Origin: Candidatus Gastranaerophilales bacterium
GTDB taxonomy: Bacteria > Cyanobacteriota > Vampirovibrionia > Gastranaerophilales > Gastranaerophilaceae
Length of the DNA: 45,083 nt
Assembly: GCA_024695865.1 (NCBI GenBank)
Contig: JAILHI010000094.1
Span: 1 to 45,083 of the forward strand
Direction of reading: 5' to 3'
Notes under the pieces: model-generated
Told to the model about the DNA's origin: nothing
Database searches by the model: none
Seen by the model: only the letters and a program-made list of their open reading frames with translations
In this document: in pieces, positions 7,834-14,478 of the stretch
How the letters are laid out: every line of letters starts with the position of its first letter
How positions within the stretch are numbered: position 1 is the first letter of the stretch
Program-made: the position numbers and the translations under genes

Positions 7834-8136
7834 TTACTTAAATGATTTTTCAATCGACAAATATGCTGAAAATAATTCCAGATTGTAGTTCGCTTCTAAT
7901 ATTCCCTGTTCAATTGAAATCAGCATATTTTCACCTTCTTTTATTCTTTGTTCCACAAGTTTTGAATATTCTAATACTTTTTCATTGTCGATTTCGCTTT
8001 GTGCGGCTTTTAATATCGCATTGCACATTTTAATTACCGCCTGAATTTTCCATTTTTCCTTTTTTAAAAATTTCAGACTGTCTTTGTAAAATTTAATTTC
8101 TTTTTGAAGATGTATTATTTGCGATTTTTTTCTCAT
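7834..8136 (-). CDS. 100-aa coiled-coil hypothetical protein
   Basis: The product is highly helical and charged (KEIKFYKDSLKFLKKEKW, then a second helix with KLVEQRIKEGENML). It has no signal peptide and matches no family I know. A longer reading to 8184 is possible, but those extra codons lie over the promoter motif at 8141-8174, whose predicted start near 8145 leaves only ATG 8136 usable, with a leader of about 9 nt and a poor Shine-Dalgarno. It is probably co-transcribed with the TPR gene 19 nt downstream. Confidence 0.65.
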   Translation of the reverse strand: MRKKSQIIHLQKEIKFYKDSLKFLKKEKWKIQAVIKMCNAILKAAQSEIDNEKVLEYSKLVEQRIKEGENMLISIEQGILEANYNLELFSAYLSIEKSFK

Positions 8137-8140
8137 TGTT

Positions 8141-8174
8141 CTTACATCTTTATTATGCAAAATGACTGTGTCAA
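8141..8174 (-). promoter_or_regulatory. N11-spaced promoter motif, copy 2
   Basis: Minus strand: TTGACA (8169-8174), 11 nt, CATAAT (8152-8157), 6 nt, GTAAG (8141-8145). It decides the start of the 100-aa gene at 8136. Confidence 0.65.
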
Positions 8175-8220
8175 ATAAGGACATAATTAAGAAATATTAA
8201 GGGGATTGATGGATTTTTTA

Positions 8221-8841
8221 TTAGGAATTGTCGGATTCATCGGTCTGCTTGTACAATTCTTCCACCTCTTTTAAAATTTTGGCAGAGTGTTCTTCTTGAA
8301 TTCTTTTGTGTTCTGCTAAAATTTTTTTAAATTTACCCGAGGAACGATGTTTGCGAAGTATCTCTAAACTCTTTCTAAAATTAATGTCAACATCAACGGC
8401 AGTTATTTTCATAACTAATGCCGTCCTTATGGGATTCTCTTTCCTTCCTGTGATAATCCCGAACATGTGCTTAATTACTTGTTGCTGCTCATCATCAAGA
8501 TAATTTAATATTTCGTTTAAAGTATCAATAAGTTCTTCGGTTTTATCATTCGGAACTTCTATAAATTGGTCAAAAATATTGAAAAGCAGCAATTTGTATC
8601 CGATGATTTGCATAATATTAATGTACAAATCATTTATTTTTTCTTTGGCGGAATTTAGTATATCTTCTACTTCTGTTTTAGTAACACCAAAAAGTTGTCC
8701 GATTTCTTCAAAGCCTCTTAGAATACCGTCATCAAGTCCAAGATGCAGACGAATAATATCTCTTTCTCTCGGTGTCAGTTTTTCCGCCATTACGGGTATT
8801 AATTCTTCGTAAATTTTTGCTAAATTTTTTTCTTTAATCAT
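8221..8841 (-). CDS. Protein with two sigma-70 region-4-like domains, no region 2
   Basis: Residues 21-70 (LTPRERDIIRLHLGLDDGIL, then FEEIGQLFGVTKTEVEDI) closely follow sigma-70 region 4, including the LGLDDG turn and the helix-turn-helix that reads -35 elements. Residues about 114-165 (LDDEQQQVIKHMFGI, SLEILRKH) look like a second, diverged copy. No region 1.2, 2 or 3 is present, so it cannot melt a -10 by itself. It could be a split sigma factor, a co-activator like RsoA of Bacillus, or a DNA-binding regulator. ATG 8841 has GAGGAG upstream. It is transcribed from copy 3 of the N11 motif, suggesting autoregulation and control of the neighbouring operons; that is inference. Confidence 0.8.
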   Translation of the reverse strand: MIKEKNLAKIYEELIPVMAEKLTPRERDIIRLHLGLDDGILRGFEEIGQLFGVTKTEVEDILNSAKEKINDLYINIMQIIGYKLLLFNIFDQFIEVPNDKTEELIDTLNEILNYLDDEQQQVIKHMFGIITGRKENPIRTALVMKITAVDVDINFRKSLEILRKHRSSGKFKKILAEHKRIQEEHSAKILKEVEELYKQTDESDNS

Positions 8842-8853
8842 TTTTCTTCTCCT

Positions 8854-8887
8854 CTTACATTTTTATTATATGAAACGCCTGTGACAA
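8854..8887 (-). promoter_or_regulatory. N11-spaced promoter motif, copy 3
   Basis: Minus strand: TTGTCA (8882-8887), 11 nt, TATAAT (8865-8870), 6 nt, GTAAG (8854-8858), followed by AGGAG used as the ribosome-binding site of the sigma-4-like gene. Confidence 0.65.
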
Positions 8888-9204
8888 AAATCCGACATCA
8901 TAAAACAGACCGTCAAAAGAGTTAATTTTTCTTTTTCGGCGTGTTGTGCAAATTTTTGAAAGTATTTTCAAATTAGCATATTTTTTTGTTCCGTACAAGT
9001 GTAAAGCCAATAATCACACGGTTTTTTGAAGTTTTCTTCACAAAGTTGTTTCAAAAATTTGTCAAGGGTAACATGCTAAAAAACCGAAATTGTATGGAAA
9101 TTTTTACAAACTTTTTACAATAAGGCTGAATTTGATGTTTTCGGATATTTAAAAACGGTATTTATTAAGAAAAAAACAAAATAAAATTACATTAAAGTCA
9201 TAGC
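8888..9204. other. 317-nt gap without a supported gene
   Basis: AT-rich sequence with several short inverted repeats: TTTGAAA/TTTCAAA near 8956-8973, TTAGCAT near 8973 with ATGCTAA near 9080, and CCGT...GTG/CAC...ACGG (about 8993-9023) followed by TTTTTT on the plus strand. A TTGAAA-N17-TATTTT promoter-like pair precedes the last one. A very short RNA is conceivable but not supported enough to call. Confidence 0.4.
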
Positions 9205-9228
9205 AAAAAGGGCGGTTTTTTCCCGCCC
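9205..9228 (-). terminator. Terminator downstream of the alcohol dehydrogenase
   Basis: The stem GGGCGG/CCGCCC (9210-9215 with 9223-9228) is followed by T5 on the minus strand. It lies 100 nt past the dehydrogenase stop, with a dispersed repeat between. Confidence 0.7.
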
Positions 9229-9245
9229 TGCAATCTGTTTTTTTG

Positions 9246-9318
9246 TGTCATGCTGAACTTGTTTCAGCATCTGCTTTTGCTGATTTTTTACAGATTCCGA
9301 AATAAATTCGGAATGACA
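9246..9318. repeat. Dispersed inverted repeat (TGTCATGCTGA type)
   Basis: The outer ends are TGTCATGCTGAA and TTCGGAATGACA, with CAGCATCTG and CAGATTCCG inside. It is an intergenic palindromic element of a type common in many bacterial genomes, and its right end resembles those at 4926 and 34699. Confidence 0.7.
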
Positions 9319-9328
9319 AATTAGAAAA

Positions 9329-10495
9329 TTACATACTTTCTTTTAAAATCTGTATTACTTCGTCTTTAGAAAGCACTTTATAGCCGCCATCGAGAATGAA
9401 AGTTGCATCGGCAATGCCTTCTATCATATCCTCGGTTGCTCCAAGTTCTGATATTCTTAAAACCAAGCCCAGACTATTCATCCAGTTTTCAAGTTTTAAA
9501 AGTCCCTCATCTGCTATTGCCTTATCTGTTTTTCCGTCAGGATTAACGCCCCAGACTTCTTTTGCAAAGCGGACGAATTTGTGCAATCCGTACGGCATTA
9601 TGTGTCTGTAATACGGCAAAGATACTGCCGCAAGTGTCATTCCGTGAGTTGCATCGGTATAAGCACCGACAGCCTGACCTAACATGTGAACCATCCAGTC
9701 TGTTGTTTTACCCTTTGCAATCAGCGTGTTTAAAGCCCATGTTGCAGTCCACATAATATTTGAACGTGCCTCATAATTTTGGGGATTTCTTTTTGCGATA
9801 AGTGATGAATGAATAAGCGATTTCATAAGGGCTTCCGCAATATAATCGCTTGTATTGTCGTCATTACCCGAAAAATACTGTTCGCAAATGTGGCTGAAAA
9901 TGTCATATATTCCCGAAACCATTTGTCTTTCGGGAAGTGAATATGTGAAGGTCGGGTTTAAAATGGAAAATTTCGGCATAGCATCTTCACCGAAAGCGTG
10001 ACCGACTTTTAATTTTTCTTTGTGATTTGTGATAACGGAACCCCCGTTCATTTCCGAGCCTGTTCCGACCATTGTGAGAACACAGCCTACGGGAACAATT
10101 TTGCAGGTCGGTTCTTCAAAACGAACAAAATACTTTTGCCACGGGTCATCATCGCAGTGTATCGACACGGAAACGGCTTTTGCATAGTCACAGCAGGAGC
10201 CGCCGCCTACCGCCAAAAGTAAATCAACGTTATTTTCTCTTGCAATTTTTACACCCTCATAAAGTTTTTCAACCGTGGGGTTTGGCATAACGCCGCCATC
10301 TTCAATTATATTTTTTCCGTTTTTCTTTAAAATATCCACAACGGCATCAAAAATTCCATTCTTTTTAATAGAGCCGCCGCCATATATCAACTGAACGTTT
10401 TTGCCGTATTTCTTAAGTTCTTCTCCTAAATAATTTAATGAATCCTGACCGAAGTATAACTTTGTTGCGTTACAATAACTGAAATTTCCTAACAT
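9329..10495 (-). CDS. Iron-containing alcohol dehydrogenase (butanol dehydrogenase type)
   Basis: The 388-aa enzyme interconverts aldehydes and alcohols with NAD(P)H. The nucleotide-binding part has GGGSCCDYAKAV, a variant of GGGSxxDxAK, and the metal-binding part has FSHICEQYF and ATHGMTLA, giving the His ligands; the first ligand Asp is in the preceding helix. It resembles BdhA/YqhD-type enzymes in length and N-terminus (NFSYCNATKLYFG). ATG 10495 is chosen because AAGGAG lies 8 nt upstream; an in-frame GTG at 10516 would place that site inside the gene. Probably fermentative redox balancing or aldehyde detoxification. Confidence 0.92.
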   Translation of the reverse strand: MLGNFSYCNATKLYFGQDSLNYLGEELKKYGKNVQLIYGGGSIKKNGIFDAVVDILKKNGKNIIEDGGVMPNPTVEKLYEGVKIARENNVDLLLAVGGGSCCDYAKAVSVSIHCDDDPWQKYFVRFEEPTCKIVPVGCVLTMVGTGSEMNGGSVITNHKEKLKVGHAFGEDAMPKFSILNPTFTYSLPERQMVSGIYDIFSHICEQYFSGNDDNTSDYIAEALMKSLIHSSLIAKRNPQNYEARSNIMWTATWALNTLIAKGKTTDWMVHMLGQAVGAYTDATHGMTLAAVSLPYYRHIMPYGLHKFVRFAKEVWGVNPDGKTDKAIADEGLLKLENWMNSLGLVLRISELGATEDMIEGIADATFILDGGYKVLSKDEVIQILKESM

Positions 10496-10537
10496 TATCA
10501 ATTCTCCTTTTAACACATAAAAATATTTGTTTAGATA

Positions 10538-10546
10538 ATAATAACA
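10538..10546 (-). promoter_or_regulatory. Extended -10 promoter of the alcohol dehydrogenase
   Basis: TGTTATTAT on the minus strand gives a start about 35 nt upstream of ATG 10495. It is divergent from the flavodoxin promoter at 10572-10580. Confidence 0.5.
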
Positions 10547-10571
10547 TAAACTATAAAACTTTGCATGTTTG

Positions 10572-10580
10572 TGCTATTAT
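10572..10580 (+). promoter_or_regulatory. Extended -10 promoter of the flavodoxin gene
   Basis: TGCTATTAT lies 37 nt before ATG 10618. No -35 is evident. Confidence 0.5.
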
Positions 10581-10617
10581 AAATTCAATGATTTTCGTTT
10601 AAAAATTAGGAAAAAGA

Positions 10618-11199
10618 ATGAAAAAAATATTACTTATAGTTGCAGGATTACTGATTATTGGGGCAGGTGTATTTGCGCTGTCCGTTAAAAAAGAAACAAA
10701 CAAAGGGGAAATAAATATGGATAAAAAAGTATTGGTTGCGTATTTTTCAGCAACAGGAACAACAAAAAGAGTTGCTGAAAATCTTGCAGAAGCATTAAAG
10801 GCAGATATTTATGAAATCAAGCCTTTACAGCCTTATACAAAGGCTGATTTGGATTGGACAAACCCGAAATCAAGAAGTTCCGTCGAGATGAAAGACCACA
10901 ATTCAAGACCCGAAACGGTAAAAGACGATTTTTCCGTTGCCGAATATGACACTGTTTATTTGGGTTTCCCTATCTGGTGGTATATTGCGCCGACCATTGT
11001 TAATACTTTTTTGGAAAAACACGATTTTTCGGATAAAAAGATTATTCTTTTTGCAACCTCGGGCGGCAGCGGTTTCGGCAAGACCGTTGATAATCTGAAA
11101 CCGAGTGTTGCTCCTGCTGCAACAATAGTAGAGGGCAGAATATTAAATTCCAATCCCTCTGTTGAAGAATTGAAGAAGTGGGTTGAAAAAATGAATTAG
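10618..11199 (+). CDS. Flavodoxin-family protein with N-terminal membrane anchor
   Basis: The 193-aa product has a hydrophobic N-terminal helix (residues 3-22, ILLIVAGLLIIGAGVFALSV), then a full flavodoxin domain from residue 35. The FMN phosphate loop is FSATGTTKRVA, and GFPIWWY and ATSGGSGFG are the other flavin-contacting segments. The family carries electrons or reduces quinones. A second start is strongly signalled: AAAGGGGAAATAA precedes ATG 10717 (residue 34), which would yield a soluble flavodoxin, so two forms may be made from one gene. It is divergent from an alcohol dehydrogenase and close to Tat-exported oxidoreductases, which fits a redox role at the membrane. Confidence 0.88.
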   Translation: MKKILLIVAGLLIIGAGVFALSVKKETNKGEINMDKKVLVAYFSATGTTKRVAENLAEALKADIYEIKPLQPYTKADLDWTNPKSRSSVEMKDHNSRPETVKDDFSVAEYDTVYLGFPIWWYIAPTIVNTFLEKHDFSDKKIILFATSGGSGFGKTVDNLKPSVAPAATIVEGRILNSNPSVEELKKWVEKMN

Positions 11200-11243
11200 A
11201 CGAAAGGGATTCTTTCCCCTTTCATGCTCATAACGACAATATC

Positions 11244-11347
11244 CGTCATTACGAGGAGCGGATTTTGTGAAACAAAATCAAAGACAACGAAGCGACGAAG
11301 TAATCCCTGAAAACGAACGGGATTGCCACGCTTCGCTCGCAATGACA
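11244..11347. repeat. Dispersed inverted repeat (CGTCATTnCGAG type)
   Basis: The ends are CGTCATTACGAGGAG and GCTCGCAATGACA, with inner GAAGTAATCCC and GGGATTGCCACGC. It is an intergenic palindromic element between the convergent flavodoxin and aldo-keto reductase genes, of the same family as 25976-26061 and 34802-34832. Confidence 0.75.
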
Positions 11348-11419
11348 GTGAAAATTCAGAGTTTAGGTTGGGTGAAACCCAACGGAATTTTTTGTCTTTA
11401 CGGTTCGGAAAGTTGTTGT

Positions 11420-12634
11420 TTAGCCCTGAACAACTTCCTCGTTGATTTTTGCCAGAAGTTCGGGAATGTTCAGCGATTGCGGGCAGTTTGAATTGCAAAC
11501 GCCGCATTTTATGCAGTTAGATGCTTTTTCGCTTTCCGCAAGCGAATTGTAATAAATAAGGAAAAATCTTTTGTCGTTTGTGATTTTGTACTGATTATAC
11601 AAGGCAAAGATTGCGGGAATATTTATGCCTTTCGGGCAGACTTCCGTGCAGTATTTGCAGGCGGTGCAGTTGATTTCGCCCTGCGACTGAATTATCTTTG
11701 CAATTTCTTCTGCGGTTTGTTCTTCTTCCTCTGTCATAACTTTGTAGTTTGTAAAAGTATTAATATTTTCTTTAACCTGATTGATATTGCTCATTCCCGA
11801 TAATACCGTAATTACGTTTTTTCTCGATGCAACCCATCTTAAGCCGAAATTTGCGGGTGTTGTGTCGGGTTCTTCCGAGTGTAATTTTTGCAGGGCTTCC
11901 TCGGGAAGTTTTACAAGCCCGCCGCCACGCAGAGGCTCCATTACAATAACGGGTATTTTCGCCTTTTCAACAAGTTCATACTGCTCTTTTGCTTTTACGA
12001 CATTCCAGTCAAGATAATTCATTTGGAGCATGCAAAAATCCCACTTATGCTCGTCAATCAATTCTTTTAGCATTTCCGTGCTGCCATGAAAGGAAAAGCC
12101 CATATATTTGATTTTTCCGTCTTTTTTATACTTTAAAAGTTCATTATACATATCAAACTGTTTGAACTTATCATAAGTATTGACATTGATATTGTGCGCC
12201 ATATAAAAGTCAAAATAATCAACCTGACATTTTCGCAGCTGCTCCTGAAAAATCCTGTCTATATCTTTTTCGGCTTTTAAAAATCTCAAAGGGCTTTTGT
12301 CCGCAAGAAGAAAATCTTTTCTGTTATATCTGCTTAATGCTTTTCCGATAGCAATTTCCGATTTGTAATCGACATAGCGGTAAGCGGTATCAAAATAATT
12401 TGCACCATGCTGAATACAGTAATCAACCATTGTATTCAGTTCGTCCATATCTATTTGATTGTTTTTCATCGGCAGGCGCATACAGCCCAAGCCTAACAGG
12501 GGCATAGAAATGTTTTTAAATTTTCTTCTCGTAATTTGACCTTCTTCGTTTTGTTCGCTGTTTTTACAGCCTGAAAGCAAAAGAGAGCCCGTTAATGCTA
12601 CCGAACAATTTTTAAGAAAATCCCGTCTTTTCAT
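11420..12634 (-). CDS. Tat-exported aldo-keto reductase/ferredoxin lipoprotein, paralogue 1
   Basis: The 404-aa protein begins with a twin-arginine signal (MKRRDFLKN) and a lipobox (LLLSGC), so it should be exported folded and lipid-anchored. The aldo-keto reductase barrel follows, with GLGCMRLPM, FDTAYRYVD (catalytic Asp and Tyr), ADKSP (Lys) and MAHNINV. A C-terminal ferredoxin domain carries two 4Fe-4S motifs, CTACKYCTEVCP and CIKCGVCNSNCP. It is closely similar to the gene at 17851-19077. ATG 12634 places the RR motif at the N-terminus; an in-frame TTG upstream would bury it. The electron donor and substrate are unknown. Its promoter (TGGTATAAT) matches that of the paralogue. Confidence 0.88.
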   Translation of the reverse strand: MKRRDFLKNCSVALTGSLLLSGCKNSEQNEEGQITRRKFKNISMPLLGLGCMRLPMKNNQIDMDELNTMVDYCIQHGANYFDTAYRYVDYKSEIAIGKALSRYNRKDFLLADKSPLRFLKAEKDIDRIFQEQLRKCQVDYFDFYMAHNINVNTYDKFKQFDMYNELLKYKKDGKIKYMGFSFHGSTEMLKELIDEHKWDFCMLQMNYLDWNVVKAKEQYELVEKAKIPVIVMEPLRGGGLVKLPEEALQKLHSEEPDTTPANFGLRWVASRKNVITVLSGMSNINQVKENINTFTNYKVMTEEEEQTAEEIAKIIQSQGEINCTACKYCTEVCPKGINIPAIFALYNQYKITNDKRFFLIYYNSLAESEKASNCIKCGVCNSNCPQSLNIPELLAKINEEVVQG

Positions 12635-12675
12635 TTTGCCAAACACCAATCCGTTAATCAAAAATAATACCGATA

Positions 12676-12684
12676 TTATACCAT
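12676..12684 (-). promoter_or_regulatory. Extended -10 promoter, aldo-keto reductase paralogue 1
   Basis: Minus strand TATGGTATAAT is an extended -10 shared letter for letter with the promoter of the paralogue (17789-17797). The leader is about 35 nt. Confidence 0.65.
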
Positions 12685-12727
12685 AAAAATTTGTGTAAAT
12701 ATTTTGATTTTATTTTTATAAAAAATT

Positions 12728-12736
12728 TGATATAAT
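12728..12736 (+). promoter_or_regulatory. Extended -10 promoter of the kinase-like membrane protein gene
   Basis: TGATATAAT puts the transcription start near 12743, downstream of the in-frame GTG at 12741. This supports ATG 12765 as the true start. Confidence 0.65.
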
Positions 12737-12764
12737 TCATGTGTTGAGAATATTAGGGTATGTT

Positions 12765-13703
12765 ATGCAGGACAATGTATTAATGCCCGGTGATGCTGCC
12801 GGTAATTACGACGAAAAATGGACTAAAACTTTTGATTTGAAGTTTTTGATTTTGTGGCTGTTTCTGTTTTCGGTTTTGCTGGTTTGGACAATTGTTTCAG
12901 AGCCGAGCCTTTTTCATGAATTTCATTTTTTTCAGAAGACCTTAATTAAACTGTCTGTTATGATGTTGCTGGCTTTTGGCGGCGGACTTTTATGCAGGCA
13001 CTACTGCAATACGGATGAAAAAGGGTATATTACAACCTCTAAAAACAAATGGTTTAAGGTAAATTATACAAGAAAAATTCAGCATTTTGCGGCGTATCTT
13101 GTACCTCTGTTAAGCCCTCCGACCGCTCCTCTCGGCATACTTCCTCACCTTTGGGAATCATTGTTTGTTCTTTTTATGTTTTTGGTCTTGATTAAGCCGA
13201 TAAGAGAAGTTTCAACGTTTTTTATGCTTCAGTTCAATTCGTTAGACAGGGTAGAGGACAGACCTAATACTTTAAAATGGATTGTTTTGGGTAATATGCT
13301 CCCCGGGCTTTTTATCATAACGGTCTTTAAACAGGTTTTTGAAACATGTCTGAATTTGCCCGCACTTGCGTCTGTTGTTGTTTTGACGGTAGCAATAGGC
13401 GACGGTCTTGCAGAGCCTGTCGGAACGTATCTTGGCAAAAAGAAATATGTCGTTCCGTCTTGGAATTTGAAAAACAGATATGTAAGGTCTTATGCGGGAA
13501 GTGCCTGCGTTTATATCGCAGCGGTCGTGTTCTTGGTTTTGTTCAGAGACCAGTTTGCTAATCCTTTGGAATTTTGGTCTGCAATGATATTGTTCCCGCC
13601 GATAATGACTCTGTCGGAAGCCTTTGCGCCTCATTCAATGGATACCCCGATAATGATGCTGATAGGTTTTTCATTGTTATTCGGTATTTGTTATATTTTC
13701 TGA
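12765..13703 (+). CDS. Polytopic membrane protein, phytol/dolichol-kinase-like
   Basis: The 312-aa product has about seven or eight membrane helices. Two segments fit the phytol kinase / dolichol kinase / CDP-alcohol cytidylyltransferase-like superfamily: RKIQHFAAY (the RK..H motif of the kinase family) and GDGLAEPVGTYLGKKKY followed by RSYAGSACVY (the GD.LAE.VG ... KS..GS pattern). Such enzymes phosphorylate isoprenoid alcohols with CTP. The match rests on motifs only. ATG 12765 has AGGG 6 nt upstream and fits the promoter. It stands before the dipeptidase gene with 30 nt between. An isoprenoid-recycling or lipid role is inferred. Confidence 0.65.
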   Translation: MQDNVLMPGDAAGNYDEKWTKTFDLKFLILWLFLFSVLLVWTIVSEPSLFHEFHFFQKTLIKLSVMMLLAFGGGLLCRHYCNTDEKGYITTSKNKWFKVNYTRKIQHFAAYLVPLLSPPTAPLGILPHLWESLFVLFMFLVLIKPIREVSTFFMLQFNSLDRVEDRPNTLKWIVLGNMLPGLFIITVFKQVFETCLNLPALASVVVLTVAIGDGLAEPVGTYLGKKKYVVPSWNLKNRYVRSYAGSACVYIAAVVFLVLFRDQFANPLEFWSAMILFPPIMTLSEAFAPHSMDTPIMMLIGFSLLFGICYIF

Positions 13704-13733
13704 TAATGATTTATTGAAAAGGAAAAATAAAAC

Positions 13734-14411
13734 ATGAAAAGATTTTTAATCATTTTGCTGATAATAGCGGGAAGTTTTTTCCCCGTTTTTGCCGATACAA
13801 TTTCCGTTGATAAATCTGATTTTGCGGAAATAAGTACAATGATTGACGATGCGGTCTATGATATCCGCTATTATTCTGCAAACAATTTTACGGGAAATAA
13901 AATTAACGGTTACAAGGCGCCGAGAGCATATATGACAAAAGAAGCCTTAACCGCTCTTTCAAAGGCTGCCGCCGATTTGAGAAAACAGGGATATAGGCTT
14001 TTGATTTGGGATTCCTACAGGCCGCAAAAGGCTGTTGACAATTTTGTCAAATGGATAAACGACCCGAACGATGACGGCGATAAAAGTTTTTATCCCGAAC
14101 TTAAAAAGTCTGATTTGCTCAAGGGCAATTATATTATGGCAAAATCGGGACACACAAGGGGCAGCACCGTTGATTTGACTCTGATAAAAAAAGACGGCTC
14201 TTTTGTGGATATGGGCGGTACTTTTGATTTGTTTTCGGAAATTTCTCACCCCGATTACAAAAAAATAACTAAAAAACAGAAGAAAAACAGAAAAATTCTT
14301 CACGATGCAATGATAAAAGCAGGGTTTAAAGGAATTGACTCTGAATGGTGGCACTTTACGCTTGAAAATGAACCTTATAAAGATACTTATTTTAACTTTG
14401 ATGTCGAATAG
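13734..14411 (+). CDS. Exported D-Ala-D-Ala dipeptidase (VanX/DdpX family)
   Basis: The 225-aa product has a signal peptide (residues 1-20, ending FFPVFAD) and the M15D peptidase domain. Zinc ligands are the His and Asp of SGHTRGSTVDLTL and the His of EWWHF, whose Glu is catalytic; WDSYRPQ is also typical. The enzyme cleaves D-alanyl-D-alanine. With a signal peptide and no vanHA or vanRS nearby, a role in periplasmic peptidoglycan turnover or D-Ala salvage is more likely than glycopeptide resistance. AAGGA precedes the ATG. It may be co-transcribed with the upstream membrane protein. Confidence 0.92.
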   Translation: MKRFLIILLIIAGSFFPVFADTISVDKSDFAEISTMIDDAVYDIRYYSANNFTGNKINGYKAPRAYMTKEALTALSKAAADLRKQGYRLLIWDSYRPQKAVDNFVKWINDPNDDGDKSFYPELKKSDLLKGNYIMAKSGHTRGSTVDLTLIKKDGSFVDMGGTFDLFSEISHPDYKKITKKQKKNRKILHDAMIKAGFKGIDSEWWHFTLENEPYKDTYFNFDVE

Positions 14412-14478
14412 TAATCAGATATTTTTCAAACTTCATATTATTGCCAATCAGCAAGAATATATGTAAAATACAATTAAT

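Noticed and set aside
7833..7860. Possible fourth N11 motif before the TPR gene (TTGTCG-N11-ATTTAA-GTAAG)
   Set aside because: The -10 is poor, the 6-nt gap before GTAAG is missing and the GTAAG contains the stop codon of the upstream gene, so it is probably chance.
8990..9030. Short RNA with a CCGT...ACGG hairpin and T6
   Set aside because: The stem is broken by a 4-nt bulge and the transcript would be only about 40 nt; there is no independent support.
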